Assembly: GCF_039954865.1 (NCBI RefSeq)
Contig: NZ_CP157197.1
Location: forward strand, 947,501 to 1,011,500
Length of the DNA stretch: 64,000 nucleotides
From: Rickettsia sp. Oklahoma-10
GTDB lineage: Bacteria; Pseudomonadota; Alphaproteobacteria; Rickettsiales; Rickettsiaceae
Direction: 5' to 3'
Every line of letters starts with the position of its first letter. Within the stretch, counting starts at the first letter, position 1. This document shows positions 44,084 to 54,102 of the stretch, piece by piece. The position numbers and the translations under genes are program-made. Below the pieces are notes generated by a model. It saw only the letters and a program-made list of their open reading frames with translations. It did not search any database and was not told the DNA's origin.

Positions 44084-45619
44084 TTATTGAGAAATTTTAA
44101 TAGAATTTTTATATTCTTTATTGAGTTCTTTAGTCGCCCAAAGCCAGGTTAAGCAAGTAATTATAAATATAATCATTAAACAGATGGCAATAGATTGATA
44201 ACTAGCGGAAGGCAACATTATAAATACTAATGATTGTAAAAATGCACTACCTGATTTACCGAGTTTTGTACCAATTACATCAGCAGCAGCTTTACCTTTT
44301 ATTTTTATTTCTGGATCTAAAGGCACATAAGCCATTTCTTTTGTCGCATCAAATAAAGTATATTTGCTTGATTTACTAAGCACATTTTGAATAGCACCGA
44401 TTGTTATGGCAATTAAAGCAGGGTCGGTTAGAATAAAGTTTGCTATTATGAGAACTGCAAATCCTTCAAAATTATTAACGGTGAAAAATAATATACCGGT
44501 AATAAAAACTATTAAAGGTGTGATAACTGCCGCCGTAAACCAGCCAAGTCTTCTAACTATATTTGAACCAAGTACGACAAATAAAATAGTAAATACACCC
44601 GTATAACTTAAATAACTTCCTATAAAAGCAGCATATTCTGTTGGAGTTTTATAAATTTTAGTAGCTGCTGCTTTCCAAGGACCTTCTACTAAATTTATTG
44701 CAATGCCATAGCAAATTAGTAAAGTTGCGATCAATCTGATATGTCTTGAAGAGAGAATCATCTGAAAACTTTCGGCAATTGTCATTGATTTTTTCTTTAC
44801 TTTAAACTTGAGTAATACCATATGCTCTTTATCTAGTATTTTATGATTAAGCAGCCAAAAAGTTTTAATAGCTATTATGCCTAAAATTAATACTATGCTG
44901 AGTATAATTTGTATAGAAAGCATATGAAAAGATGATTGTAATGCAAATTTATTAGTTATATACTCGTTAATATTACTCAGATTTTCTAAAAATTGTCCTG
45001 CAAAATAAATGCCTGTTTGACTAAGTAAACCAAACAATGGATAAAATCTTTTAGATTCTTCAACTGTAGTAATATTATTAACAAACTGCCAAAAAAGTAA
45101 TGCAAAAACTACATTTGGCCATAATTCAGCTATTATGTAAAATAAAGAAAAACTCCACTTTGATAAAAGCAATATAAACCATTTTAAATTAGGTAAACTG
45201 ACTGTTAAATTTTGAATGGTTACAGGGCTTAAATGTAATATTTCATGATTCGGGAAAATAATATAAGCAAATAAAGCAAAAAATGCCAAAAAAATTGATA
45301 TAATAAGATAAAATATATTTTCTGCTTTTATCCTATTAACAAGCTTTACATAGATAGCAGTCATTAAGAAAGCAGATGGCATTACTCCCCAAAATTTTAA
45401 AAATGAGATAGTCTCGGCACCGATCATAGTGGTAACAATACTATCTTTTAAAGCTCTTATTAAATTTTGGATAAATAAAATGCAGAACATTAATAGGGTG
45501 ATGAATAAAAATTTAGAAACTTCATAGCGTTTTATAGGCCAGATATAATCGGTAAGTTTGAAAAGATGGCTATTGATTTTAGAGGAAGAATTTTCTATAT
45601 TATTGGGGTTAATCGTCAT
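44084..45619 (-). CDS. tlc4: Tlc-family nucleotide translocase (Tlc4 type)
   Basis: A 511-residue member of the TLC family with about 11-12 helices, paralogous to the gene at 991-2517: RALKDSIVTTMIGAET, EGPWKAAATKIYKTP, and SSKYTLFDATKEMAYVPLD...GKAAADVIGTKLGKSGSAF. Its place beside truB-rpsO-pnp is that of R. prowazekii Tlc4, which transports other ribonucleotides, not ATP/ADP. Substrate specificity here is inferred from that synteny alone. A consensus promoter (TTGACG-17-TAATAT) lies upstream, overlapping the truB leader. Confidence 0.92.
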   Translation of the reverse strand: MTINPNNIENSSSKINSHLFKLTDYIWPIKRYEVSKFLFITLLMFCILFIQNLIRALKDSIVTTMIGAETISFLKFWGVMPSAFLMTAIYVKLVNRIKAENIFYLIISIFLAFFALFAYIIFPNHEILHLSPVTIQNLTVSLPNLKWFILLLSKWSFSLFYIIAELWPNVVFALLFWQFVNNITTVEESKRFYPLFGLLSQTGIYFAGQFLENLSNINEYITNKFALQSSFHMLSIQIILSIVLILGIIAIKTFWLLNHKILDKEHMVLLKFKVKKKSMTIAESFQMILSSRHIRLIATLLICYGIAINLVEGPWKAAATKIYKTPTEYAAFIGSYLSYTGVFTILFVVLGSNIVRRLGWFTAAVITPLIVFITGILFFTVNNFEGFAVLIIANFILTDPALIAITIGAIQNVLSKSSKYTLFDATKEMAYVPLDPEIKIKGKAAADVIGTKLGKSGSAFLQSLVFIMLPSASYQSIAICLMIIFIITCLTWLWATKELNKEYKNSIKISQ

Positions 45620-45658
45620 TATTTGGGCTAACCTAATCTTGTTATTGGCTAGAATTAT

Positions 45659-45687
45659 ATATTAAAGATTTTCTAAATTTACGTCAA
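45659..45687 (-). promoter_or_regulatory. Sigma-70 promoter of tlc4
   Basis: TTGACG (45687-45682) and TAATAT (45664-45659) with a 17-bp spacer, 40 bp upstream of the tlc4 ATG. Confidence 0.5.
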
Positions 45688-45704
45688 GTTAAAATCAAAT
45701 TAAA

Positions 45705-46586
45705 ATGGGTAATTATTGGTTAAATTTTTATAAACCAAGAGGTATAAGTTCTTCTAAACTTGTTGGCATAATAAAAAAAATACTCGGTAAAGTTAAGGTA
45801 GGACATGCCGGTACTTTAGACGTAGAAGCAGAAGGGATATTACCGCTTGCCGTAGGCGAAGCAACAAAATTAGTTCAAATTCTTATTCATGCTAGAAAAA
45901 CCTATATTTTTACCGTTCAATTTGGCAAGCAAACTGATAGTGGTGATTATGCAGGCAAAGTAATAGCAACACAAGATTATGTGCCATCTAAAGATGCAGC
46001 TTATAATGTATGTTCTAAATTTATTGGTAATGTAACCCAAATACCTCCTACTTTTTCTGCTCTAAAAGTTAACGGCGTAAGAACTTATAAGCTAGCAAGA
46101 GTTGGAAAAGAAGTAGAGTTAAAACCACGAAATATAAATATCTATGATCTAAAATGTTTAAATTTTGATGAGAAAAATGCTACCGCTACCTACTATACGG
46201 AATGCTCAAAAGGTACTTATATAAGGACTTTGGCAAAAGATTTGGCATTATCCTTGCAAAGTTTAGGATTTGTGATAGAATTACGCCGTACTCAGGTTGG
46301 AATATTTAAAGAAGAAAATGCTATCCGCATTAAATCGTCTGACAAAATTACCAAAAATTTCCTAGAGGAAAAAGGTATGAAGATAGAAGCAATACTGGAC
46401 GACATCCTGGTTCTTGATGCAACAGATCAGCAAGCACAGCAAATTAAATATGGACAGAAATGTTTATTTAATTATGAAAAAGACGTTAATCTTTTATGGG
46501 TTCGCTATAAAGGTGTTGTACTTGCAATAGGTAGCTTAAACAAGAATTGCTTTAATTCTTTACGAGTATTTAATTTAACACAATAG
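45705..46586 (+). CDS. truB: tRNA pseudouridine-55 synthase
   Basis: A 293-residue enzyme making Psi55 in the T-loop of tRNAs. [43 protein letters not shown] (the catalytic Asp in GTLD), [15 protein letters not shown]-type [15 protein letters not shown] and [15 protein letters not shown] are family signatures. It lies upstream of rpsO-pnp, the usual truB-rpsO-pnp order. An RPE1-like element separates it from rpsO. Confidence 0.97.
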   Translation: MGNYWLNFYKPRGISSSKLVGIIKKILGKVKVGHAGTLDVEAEGILPLAVGEATKLVQILIHARKTYIFTVQFGKQTDSGDYAGKVIATQDYVPSKDAAYNVCSKFIGNVTQIPPTFSALKVNGVRTYKLARVGKEVELKPRNINIYDLKCLNFDEKNATATYYTECSKGTYIRTLAKDLALSLQSLGFVIELRRTQVGIFKEENAIRIKSSDKITKNFLEEKGMKIEAILDDILVLDATDQQAQQIKYGQKCLFNYEKDVNLLWVRYKGVVLAIGSLNKNCFNSLRVFNLTQ

Positions 46587-46597
46587 ACTTCTTACCT

Positions 46598-46705
46598 AAC
46601 TTGTTTCTAAAGGTAATTTGCACGTCAATCCGATGCTCGCATCCTCACTGACTATAGTGTACTCTGTAGTTCTGCGCTTCGTGTTCAAGTTCCTCTTTAT
46701 TAACT
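46598..46705. repeat. Rickettsia palindromic element, RPE1-like, between truB and rpsO
   Basis: The minus-strand reading gives RNLNTKRRTTEY...SEDASIGLTCKLPLE, the recognisable RPE1 peptide (REEFKGDTERSTA..EVREDAxTGxTYKLPLE). The DNA arms 'cgtcaatccgatgctcgcatcctcac' and 'agttctgcgcttcgtgttcaagttcctc' are the RPE1 type. It sits in the intergenic space and is not coding here. Confidence 0.75.
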
Positions 46706-46743
46706 GTATGCAAGAAGTATAATAAATTAAGGAGAAATTATCG

Positions 46744-47019
46744 ATGTCGATTACTACAGAACGTAAACAACAATTAATTAAAGAATATGCTATAACGGAA
46801 AATGATACTGGTTCAAGTGCAGTACAATGTGCTATCTTAACTGAAAGAATCAATAATTTAACTGATCATTTTAAATCTAACTATAAAGATCATGCTTCAA
46901 GGCGTGGATTATTAATTTTAGTCGGGCGTCGCCGCAGATTACTTAATTATATAAAAAAGAACAATATTAGTGCATATTTAGAGTTAATAAGTAAACTCGG
47001 TATTAGGAAAGTAAAGTAA
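46744..47019 (+). CDS. rpsO: 30S ribosomal protein S15
   Basis: A 91-residue S15, which binds 16S rRNA helix h22 and also represses its own mRNA. The family pattern is [40 protein letters not shown] and [33 protein letters not shown] lies 7 bases upstream. The codon usage and rpsO-pnp order are standard. Confidence 0.98.
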   Translation: MSITTERKQQLIKEYAITENDTGSSAVQCAILTERINNLTDHFKSNYKDHASRRGLLILVGRRRRLLNYIKKNNISAYLELISKLGIRKVK

Positions 47020-47026
47020 TATACTT

Positions 47027-47144
47027 AGATCAACTTCAAAAATTGGCTACATAGTTTTATAAGTTCTGTGGGGCTCACTTAATTTAAGTATACGTTCCAC
47101 TCCTTGAATTATAGAGACTCATTACTCTTTATTGAAGTTGATCT
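47027..47144. repeat. 118-bp palindromic element between rpsO and pnp
   Basis: Terminal inverted repeats AGATCAACTTCAA (47027-47039) and TTGAAGTTGATCT (47132-47144) are perfect over 13 bp. The inside 'aaaattggctac' and 'ctctttattgaag' is repeated at 52376-52490, so the two are copies of one family. Confidence 0.75.
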
Positions 47145-47286
47145 TCGTATACCAATGTTGCCTTTACTTGAAGTAATATCTTACATCATGACCTAAATCG
47201 TTATTGTAAATAATTATAAAGAGCATGGTATCCACAACAAGTAATTAAGAATATCAAAAATATAAATTATGAAATGAGATAAATAA

Positions 47287-49476
47287 ATGTTTAACGAAAT
47301 AACTAAGAGTATTACATGGAATGGAAAAATTCTGGAGCTTAGTACAGGTAAAATAGCACGGCAGGCTGATGGCAGCGTTACGGTAAAAATGGGTGATTCC
47401 GTTTTATTATGTACGGTAGTAGTAGCTAACAAAGCAAAAGAGGGTATCGGGTTTTTTCCTTTAACAATTAATTATAGAGAAATGTCATATGCTGCTGGTA
47501 AAATACCTGGTGGTTTTTTTAAGCGTGAGGGAAAAGCATCAGATAGAGAAGTTTTAGTATCTCGTTTAATAGATAGACCGATTAGACCATTATTTCATCC
47601 AGCTTTTGTTAATGAAACACATATAACTTGTACAGTACTTTCATATGACCCTGAAACTCCGGTAGATATACTTGCCATTATCGGTGCATCAGCTGCACTT
47701 GCGCTATCTCCTGCCCCTTATCTAGAAATAGTTGCTGCAAGTAAAGTTGGTTTAATCAACGGTGAATTTGTTTTAAATCCAACACTTGAATTATTAAAAA
47801 CAAGTCAGCTTGATTTAGTAGTTGCAGGAACAGCAGATTCAGTAATGATGGTGGAATCGGAAGCTCATTTACTCTCTGAAGCACAAATGCTAGAAGCTAT
47901 AAAGTTTGGATTTGAAAGCTTCCAGCCGGTAGTAAAGATAATTAAAGCACTAGAACAAGAAGCTAAAAGACCGAAGTTTGAAATGCAAGATTTATACCCT
48001 GCTGCATTAAAGAAAGAAATTGAGCAGTTATTTGCAAAAGAAATTGAACAAGCTTTTGCTATAAAATCTAAACGGGAACGTAACAGTAGTTTAGACTTAA
48101 TTCCTGAAAAGGTTCTTACACATTTTATAAGCGACATAGAAAATAAAAAATATAATAATTATCAAATAGAATCAGCTTTAAAATCTGTTGAATCAGATAT
48201 ATTACGCAAAGAAATTTTAGAAAAGAATAAACGTATCGATGGAAGAAGTACCACGGATATAAGACAAATTGCTTGTGAAGTAGGTTTATTACCTTCTGCA
48301 CACGGTTCAGCTTTATTTACTAGAGGCGAAACGCAAAGCTTAGTCAGTATCACACTTGGAACTAGTTTAGATGAACAAATAGTTGATAGTTTAGAAGGTG
48401 AATATAAAGAGCGTTTTATGCTTAATTATATCTTTCCGCCTTACTCCGTAAATGAGGCAATTCCTATGAAAGCACCTAGCCGTCGTGAAGTCGGACATGG
48501 TAAACTTGCATGGCGTGCTATTCATCCAATATTACCTAATAAAGTACAATTCCCCTACTCTATAAGAGTTGTAGCTGAAACTACGGAATCTAATGGTTCT
48601 TCTTCAATGGCAACCGTATGTGGTAGTTCTCTTGCTTTAATGCACACCGGTGTTCCAATAAAAGCACCGGTTGCAGGCATTGCTATGGGGCTTGTTAAAG
48701 AAGGCAAGAAACTTGCCGTATTATCGGATATTCTTGGAGATGAGGATTATTTCGGTGATATGGATTTCAAGGTTGCAGGCACTAGTGAAGGAATTACTGC
48801 ATTACAGATGGATATTAAAATATCCGGAGTAGATTTTAAAATAATGAAAGTAGCTTTAGAGCAAGCACGACTTGGTCGTTTGCATATACTTGAGCAAATG
48901 AATAAAGTTATTAGTAAACCAAATAGCGAACTAAGTAAAAATGCTCCTTCTACTACTAATATAAAAATAGATAAAGATAAAATTAGAGATATTATAGGGC
49001 CAGGTGGTAAAGTAATAAAGGAAATTTGTGAAACTAGTGGTGCTAAAATAGATATAAGAGATGACGGTACAGTTTCCGTTTATGCTTCAGATAGAGATAA
49101 GCTAAAAATTGCCTTAGATAAAATTAAAGCTATTGTCGTCGAACCTGAGATTGGTGAAATATTTAACGGTACGGTAATGAAAATATTAGATTCCGGTGCT
49201 TTTATTAATTATTTAGGTAATAAAGACGGATTTGTTCATATTAGTGAAATTTCAGAAGAAAGAATAGAAACGGTTAGCAGTGTTGTTAAACAAGGCGATA
49301 TAGTAAAAGTTAAGCTAATAGGTTTTGATAATAAAGGTAAAGCAAAACTAACTATTAAAAATGCTAAGGAAAATTCAGAACCTGAGCAACATGATTCTAT
49401 TAAAAAACGCGCTTGGCATGAAGATAATAATGCAGGAACAGTTGAAGTAATTACAGAACGTAAGTATTTTAATTAA
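47287..49476 (+). CDS. pnp: Polyribonucleotide nucleotidyltransferase (PNPase)
   Basis: A 729-residue 3'-5' phosphorolytic exoribonuclease. Two RNase PH domains ([21 protein letters not shown]... and the catalytic [19 protein letters not shown]) are followed by the second-core [22 protein letters not shown] domain ([31 protein letters not shown]) and an S1 domain ([31 protein letters not shown]) follow. It degrades mRNA and processes tRNA ends and is a component of the degradosome. Followed by a strong hairpin. Start at the ATG 47287. Confidence 0.98.
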   Translation: MFNEITKSITWNGKILELSTGKIARQADGSVTVKMGDSVLLCTVVVANKAKEGIGFFPLTINYREMSYAAGKIPGGFFKREGKASDREVLVSRLIDRPIRPLFHPAFVNETHITCTVLSYDPETPVDILAIIGASAALALSPAPYLEIVAASKVGLINGEFVLNPTLELLKTSQLDLVVAGTADSVMMVESEAHLLSEAQMLEAIKFGFESFQPVVKIIKALEQEAKRPKFEMQDLYPAALKKEIEQLFAKEIEQAFAIKSKRERNSSLDLIPEKVLTHFISDIENKKYNNYQIESALKSVESDILRKEILEKNKRIDGRSTTDIRQIACEVGLLPSAHGSALFTRGETQSLVSITLGTSLDEQIVDSLEGEYKERFMLNYIFPPYSVNEAIPMKAPSRREVGHGKLAWRAIHPILPNKVQFPYSIRVVAETTESNGSSSMATVCGSSLALMHTGVPIKAPVAGIAMGLVKEGKKLAVLSDILGDEDYFGDMDFKVAGTSEGITALQMDIKISGVDFKIMKVALEQARLGRLHILEQMNKVISKPNSELSKNAPSTTNIKIDKDKIRDIIGPGGKVIKEICETSGAKIDIRDDGTVSVYASDRDKLKIALDKIKAIVVEPEIGEIFNGTVMKILDSGAFINYLGNKDGFVHISEISEERIETVSSVVKQGDIVKVKLIGFDNKGKAKLTIKNAKENSEPEQHDSIKKRAWHEDNNAGTVEVITERKYFN

Positions 49477-49506
49477 ATGTTATTCCCGCCTTTGCGGGAA
49501 TAACAT
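49477..49506 (+). terminator. Hairpin after pnp
   Basis: A 13-bp perfect inverted repeat (ATGTTATTCCCGC / GCGGGAATAACAT, loop CTTT) directly after the stop. The 'gttattcccgc' arm resembles a repeat family, so the hairpin may be a repeat-derived terminator or processing site. Confidence 0.7.
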
Positions 49507-49528
49507 AAATACAGAACCAATAATAACA

Positions 49529-50488
49529 ATGACCAACACAAATAATTACCGCACCATTGCAAAGAGGGTTATTTCTAGTGAAGCAAGTGCTTTAGAAAAA
49601 TTATCTAAAAATATTCCTGAAGACTTTAACAAAATTATAGAATTTTTATTATCTTTTAAAGGACGGGTAATTTTAACGGGTATAGGTAAAAGTGGTTATA
49701 TTGCAAGAAAAATAGCTTCTAGCTTTTCTTCTACCGGTATGCCTGCTTTTTATTTACATCCGGCAGAAGCAAGTCACGGTGATTTGGGTATGGTGACGAG
49801 AGATGATCTAGTAATTATGATATCTAATTCCGGTGAAACTAAAGAATTATTTAATATAATTGAATATTGTAAGGACTTTTTTATAAAAATTGCTGCAATG
49901 ACAATGAATAAAAATTCCACTTTAGCTAAAAAAAGTGATTTTTTATTAATAGTACCTAAATATTCAGAAGCGTCCGTAATCGGTGCTCCTACTATATCAT
50001 CTTTAATAATGTTATCACTCGGTGATGCTTTAATGACTGTTATACATGAAAAACGAGGTTTTACTAAAGACGATTTTAAGGTTTATCATCCGGGAGGTAC
50101 CATTGGTGCTAATTTAACAAAAATTAAAAACCTAATGCGTAGTGGCGCTGAAATACCTTTAGTATATGAAGATACTTCCTTTGCCGAAACTATAATTGTT
50201 ATGAATAAAAAACGTTTAGGTTGTACTCTTGTCACAGATAAAAACCAAAATTTAGTAGGCATTATAACTGATGGGGATTTACGTCGTCATATTAACGCTC
50301 AGATCCACTTAAAAACAGCATCAAACATTATGACTAAAAATCCTATTCATATCTCATCGGAAATATTTGCAAAAGAGGCTCTAAATTTAATGAAAGTCAA
50401 GAATATCACTAATGTACCAATTGTTGATAATAATATTATTACAGGCATTATTCATATTCATGATTTGCTTCGTATCGGAGTTAACTAA
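49529..50488 (+). CDS. kdsD: Arabinose-5-phosphate isomerase (Kdo pathway)
   Basis: A 319-residue KpsF/GutQ-type isomerase making D-arabinose 5-phosphate for Kdo of LPS. The SIS domain has [60 protein letters not shown]. Two C-terminal CBS domains follow ([21 protein letters not shown] and [22 protein letters not shown]). It heads a gene group for LPS synthesis and export with lptC, lptA and lpt[10 protein letters not shown] is the family loop. Confidence 0.95.
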   Translation: MTNTNNYRTIAKRVISSEASALEKLSKNIPEDFNKIIEFLLSFKGRVILTGIGKSGYIARKIASSFSSTGMPAFYLHPAEASHGDLGMVTRDDLVIMISNSGETKELFNIIEYCKDFFIKIAAMTMNKNSTLAKKSDFLLIVPKYSEASVIGAPTISSLIMLSLGDALMTVIHEKRGFTKDDFKVYHPGGTIGANLTKIKNLMRSGAEIPLVYEDTSFAETIIVMNKKRLGCTLVTDKNQNLVGIITDGDLRRHINAQIHLKTASNIMTKNPIHISSEIFAKEALNLMKVKNITNVPIVDNNIITGIIHIHDLLRIGVN

Positions 50489-50493
50489 AATCT

Positions 50494-51093
50494 ATGTCCT
50501 CTTCTTATAAACGGCGAAAAGAATTTTGGAAATCTGTCTATCTTTTAATAATACTTGGAATTTTGTATATAGGATATATACTAATTAAAAGCGGTTATAT
50601 TAATGCAGAAAACAATATTAATATTACAAAAAAAAGTGTAAAAGATAATAAGAATTTTGATTTAAAATATAATATTATATTGCAAGATTCAACTTTTAAG
50701 GGAGTAAATAAAAATTTAAATGCGTATACGATTAAAACTGAGCGAGCTATAAAAGAGTTGGATAAAAAATATAAATTAGATATAATAAATGCTATTTATA
50801 ATGTAAATAAAGACCAACATCTTATTATACATGCGCAAGAAGGCGTTTTAGACGAAGAATCAAACATATTAGATTTAAAAAACAATGTACAACTTTTTTT
50901 TGATAAGATTATATTTAACACTAACAATGCAAGGATTGATTTAGTAAATAAGAATATAACCAGTAATGCCCCTGCTAAGCTATTTTACAAAAACTCTTCA
51001 ATTACTTCAGATAGTTTTAATACGAGCGATGAAAATAATATTATAGTTTTTAAAGGAAATGTCTCTACAATCATCGATTTATCAGATTATTAA
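50494..51093 (+). CDS. lptC: LPS export protein LptC
   Basis: A 199-residue protein with one N-terminal membrane helix (about residues 13-30, [17 protein letters not shown]) and a periplasmic beta-jellyroll ([43 protein letters not shown]). LptC bridges the inner-membrane LptBFG ABC transporter and LptA in the LPS bridge. It starts 5 nt after kdsD, and its 3' end overlaps lptA by 35 nt. Position and fold support the call; the sequence alone is divergent. Confidence 0.87.
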   Translation: MSSSYKRRKEFWKSVYLLIILGILYIGYILIKSGYINAENNINITKKSVKDNKNFDLKYNIILQDSTFKGVNKNLNAYTIKTERAIKELDKKYKLDIINAIYNVNKDQHLIIHAQEGVLDEESNILDLKNNVQLFFDKIIFNTNNARIDLVNKNITSNAPAKLFYKNSSITSDSFNTSDENNIIVFKGNVSTIIDLSDY

Positions 51094-51499
51094 ACTTGTA
51101 GTATTTATATTTATTACTGTTAATATATCTTATGCTAGTGATAAAGATATTTCAAATTTACATATTACATCTGATACTTTAATTATTGATAGAACCAGAC
51201 AAATGGCAGAATATCTTGGAAATGTCATTGTTTACTACGATAATGTAATACTTAGAACGGAAGAATTATATATTTTTTATAAAACAATAGATAAAAGGCA
51301 AACTATTGATCATATAGTTGTTCCTACTAAATTAACCGTAGAAAGAAAAATGAATAATGAATTATTACTTGCAAATTCAGCTAAATATTTTTTTGATAAT
51401 AAACAATTAATTCTCATTGGTAATGTAATATTACAGCGTGATGATAATGTTTTAAAAACTAATACACTAATCTATTATATAGACATTGTTAATAAATAG
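51059..51499 (+). CDS. lptA: LPS transport periplasmic protein LptA
   Basis: A 146-residue protein with an N-terminal signal peptide ([17 protein letters not shown], cleavage after Ala26) and an OstA/LptA jellyroll: [54 protein letters not shown]. LptA chains form the periplasmic LPS bridge. The frame begins inside the end of lptC (35-nt overlap), so translation is coupled. It is followed by a palindromic repeat that also extends into the lptB 5' region. Confidence 0.88.
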   Translation: MSLQSSIYQIIKLVVFIFITVNISYASDKDISNLHITSDTLIIDRTRQMAEYLGNVIVYYDNVILRTEELYIFYKTIDKRQTIDHIVVPTKLTVERKMNNELLLANSAKYFFDNKQLILIGNVILQRDDNVLKTNTLIYYIDIVNK

Positions 51500-51509
51500 C
51501 ATTGGCCTT

Positions 51510-51615
51510 GTTTATACCGTGACCACTCCCATGGTATCCAGAAAAACAACTTAAAATACTAATAATTTAAATTATAAATTAGACCTAGTGATCAAATCAT
51601 GTGATGACATTAGTG
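51510..51615. repeat. Palindromic repeat between lptA and lptB
   Basis: 'taccgtgaccactcccatggtatccag' and 'gatcaaatcatgtgatgacat' are arms of the ATACCGTGGCTTGACCA family. It contains an in-frame GTG (51588) that would lengthen LptB by 21 residues. Confidence 0.65.
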
Positions 51616-51650
51616 GAATTGATAGATGCAACGAAACGCAAATAAAAAAG

Positions 51651-52373
51651 ATGTACAACTTAAAAGTTAACAATATATCAAAGTCCTATATAAAAAGGAA
51701 TATATTAAGTGATGTGTCTCTTAATATAAAACAAGGGGAAATAGTCGGGTTATTCGGTCCTAACGGAGCCGGCAAAACAACTTGCTTTAATATTATTATC
51801 GGCTTAATGAAGACGGATTCCGGACAATTACTTTTAAATGATATAAATATTACTAACTTGCCTATTTATTTACGAGCAAGGCTTGGAATTGGTTATCTTC
51901 TTCAAGAACCCTCAATATTTCGTGGATTATCGGTTGAAGATAATATTAAAGCTATAATTGAAATATCTGAAAATAATCAGGAAGTAATTGAACAAAAAAC
52001 CCATAATTTATTAGAGAAATTTTCTATAGTGCACTTAAAAGATCTGCCTGCAGCCAGCTTATCGGGTGGTGAAAGGCGTAGACTTGAGATTGCACGCTCA
52101 CTTGCAATAGAACCTAAATTTATTATGCTCGATGAGCCACTTGCCGGTATTGATCCGCTTGCTATTGCCGATATCAAAAACCTAATTACTTATTTAAGTG
52201 AACTCAATATAGGTATTTTAATTACTGATCATAACGTACGTGACACTTTAGATATTATTGACCGTGCTTATGTTATTTTTGAAGGCAAAGTATTATTAGA
52301 AGGAAACGCTAAGGAAATAGCAAATAGCAAGAAAGTTAAGGAGGTGTATTTAGGTGAGAGTTTTAGCTTTTAG
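51651..52373 (+). CDS. lptB: LPS export ABC transporter ATPase LptB
   Basis: A 240-residue ATPase (from the ATG at 51651) driving LPS export with LptFG. Walker A is GPNGAGKTTC, the Q-loop LLQEPSIFRGL, the signature LSGGERRRLEIARSL, Walker B IMLDEPLAG, and the H-loop ITDHNV. An in-frame GTG at 51588 adds 21 residues of repeat-derived sequence (SCDDISGID); I do not use it because the other LptB proteins begin just before 'L.V.NI.KSY'. It completes the kdsD-lptC-lptA-lptB group. Confidence 0.95.
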   Translation: MYNLKVNNISKSYIKRNILSDVSLNIKQGEIVGLFGPNGAGKTTCFNIIIGLMKTDSGQLLLNDINITNLPIYLRARLGIGYLLQEPSIFRGLSVEDNIKAIIEISENNQEVIEQKTHNLLEKFSIVHLKDLPAASLSGGERRRLEIARSLAIEPKFIMLDEPLAGIDPLAIADIKNLITYLSELNIGILITDHNVRDTLDIIDRAYVIFEGKVLLEGNAKEIANSKKVKEVYLGESFSF

Positions 52374-52375
52374 GC

Positions 52376-52490
52376 TGTGTATAATCGATGAATGTCAAAA
52401 ATTGACTACGCTGTTCTCACGTATTAAGTACGCTTCGTTCCTCATCTTGTGAACTCCTTGCTTTTTATTGAAGTTGATATTCGTATTATA
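52376..52490. repeat. Palindromic element after lptB
   Basis: 'gaatgtcaaaaattgactacgctgttctcacg' to 'ctttttattgaagttgatattcgtat' resembles the 118-bp element at 47027-47144 (arms AATTG.CTAC and TTATTGAAGTTGAT), a second copy of that family. Confidence 0.65.
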
Positions 52491-52554
52491 ACTATTCTTT
52501 ATTGTTTAATTACTAGCTTCCTGCTTTTGTAGGAATTGATATAAAAGGTTTTCT

Positions 52555-54102
52555 ATGCAAATTAACAAAGAAATTTTTAGGGCTTATGATATAAGAGGCA
52601 ATAGCCTTAAGGATTTAACTGAAGCAGTAGCTTATAAGATAGGATATTGTTTTACCAAAATGAGTATAAGCAATAATAATAACAAAATTTGTGTTGGTGT
52701 AGATGGTCGGCTTAGCTCTCCTACCCTGTGTAAAGCCTTAGAACTAGGATTAACTGATGCAGGAGCTAAGGTCATAAATATTGGTGTAGTTCCAACTCCT
52801 GTATTATATTTTGCTGACAAAGAATTCAAGCCTAGCGGTAGTATTATGATTACGGGATCGCATAACCCTCGTGACGATAACGGCTTTAAAATGCTGCAAA
52901 ATGGCAAATCTTTTTTTGGAACTCAAATACAGGATTTATTAGCAAAGATTTTGGATAGTAATGTCATTCTCGACTCCAATCATGCTATGCCTGCGAATGC
53001 GGGAATCCAGGAAATAATAAAAAGTAATGTGGATCCCAGTTTACACAGGCATGAAATAGAGTACAGAAGTACCATAGCATCTAAATATCTAAAAAATATT
53101 TTAGAGGGAATAAATATTAATCCAAAATTAAAAGTAGCTTGGGATTGTGGTAATGGAGCAACAGGTAATATCATTAAAGAGTTAAAAAGCCATTTAGCTA
53201 TAGTTAATTCAGTTGGATTCGGGTATAAAGAGTTAGGAGCAAAGCCTATAACTAATAGGAAAACGATGAGTGATATAGCAGGGGAATCCAAATCAATTGA
53301 CTATAATGAAAACATAATCCTAAATAGTATAATTGATGGGAATTTTCCAAGCCATCATCCTGACCCTACTAACCCTGCTAATTTACAAGAATTAATTAAA
53401 ACGGTTAAAGAACAAAATTGCGATCTAGGTATCGCTTTTGACGGTGACGGTGATAGAATCGGTATTGTAAGCTCAAGCGGTAAAATATTATTTGGTGACC
53501 AAATTTTATGCATATTTGCTGAGGATATTTTAAAGGCAAATCCAAATGCTACTATAATAGTTGATGTAAAAACTAGTCAGTTAATAGTTGATAAAATAAA
53601 ATCATACGGCGGAAATCCTATAATATGGCGCACCGGTCATCCCTTTATTAAAAGTAAAATGCTTGAGACCAAGGCGTTACTTGCTGGTGAAATGAGCGGT
53701 CATATATTCTTTGCCGATAAATATTTAGGCTTCGATGATGCAATTTATGCAGCTCTCAGATTTTTAGATTTACTTAGCAGATCAAGTAAAACTCTCGATG
53801 AGATAATAGATAAATTACCAAAAAGCTATAGTACACCGGAAATTAAAATATTTGTTCCTTCAGAATTAAAGCTAGAAATTATAGAAGAAGTAAAACAAAA
53901 ACTACTTGATGCTAAAATAGCATTTAACGATATAGACGGTATACGAGTAAATACTGAACATGGATGGTGGCTGCTGCGTAGTTCTAATACCGAATCTATT
54001 ATAGTTGTAAGGGCTGAATCTACAAGTAATGAAGGATTGATAAAATTAAAAGTTATAATCAATGATTTATTAAGTAAATACGGACTAACAATAGATAGGT
54101 GA
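52555..54102 (+). CDS. Phosphomannomutase/phosphoglucomutase with two in-frame repeat insertions
   Basis: A 515-residue alpha-D-phosphohexomutase, longer than the usual 450-460. The phosphoserine loop is [16 protein letters not shown] (Ser102), the metal loop [12 protein letters not shown] (Asp296, 298, 300), the sugar loop [11 protein letters not shown], and the phosphate loop [12 protein letters not shown]. Extra segments at residues about 145-167 ([11 protein letters not shown]) and 216-250 ([21 protein letters not shown]) lie between conserved blocks and are repeat-derived. Because the other domains are intact it is probably active. It likely makes sugar-1-phosphates for LPS or cell-surface sugars. 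It overlaps miaA by 4 nt (GTGA). Confidence 0.94.
   Translation: MQINKEIFRAYDIRGNSLKDLTEAVAYKIGYCFTKMSISNNNNKICVGVDGRLSSPTLCKALELGLTDAGAKVINIGVVPTPVLYFADKEFKPSGSIMITGSHNPRDDNGFKMLQNGKSFFGTQIQDLLAKILDSNVILDSNHAMPANAGIQEIIKSNVDPSLHRHEIEYRSTIASKYLKNILEGININPKLKVAWDCGNGATGNIIKELKSHLAIVNSVGFGYKELGAKPITNRKTMSDIAGESKSIDYNENIILNSIIDGNFPSHHPDPTNPANLQELIKTVKEQNCDLGIAFDGDGDRIGIVSSSGKILFGDQILCIFAEDILKANPNATIIVDVKTSQLIVDKIKSYGGNPIIWRTGHPFIKSKMLETKALLAGEMSGHIFFADKYLGFDDAIYAALRFLDLLSRSSKTLDEIIDKLPKSYSTPEIKIFVPSELKLEIIEEVKQKLLDAKIAFNDIDGIRVNTEHGWWLLRSSNTESIIVVRAESTSNEGLIKLKVIINDLLSKYGLTIDR
52986..53053 (+). repeat. Palindromic element inside pgm (first)
   Basis: Arms TATGCCTGCGAATGCGGGAATCC and, facing it, GGATCCCAGTTTACACAGGCATGA pair imperfectly. 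The peptide MPANAGIQ is a recurring signature of palindromic elements in rickettsial and wolbachial proteins. It is in frame. Confidence 0.75.
53200..53304 (+). repeat. Element inside pgm (second), shared with the hemD-hemY linker gene
   Basis: Has inner inverted TTGGATTC (53213-53220) and GAATCCAA (53284-53291), with the peptide [11 protein letters not shown]...KSIDY also present in the protein at 6309-7085. In frame. Confidence 0.75.

Noticed and set aside
46596-46853. 85-codon minus frame between truB and rpsO
   Set aside because: Half is antisense rpsO and the rest is the RPE1 peptide; not a gene.
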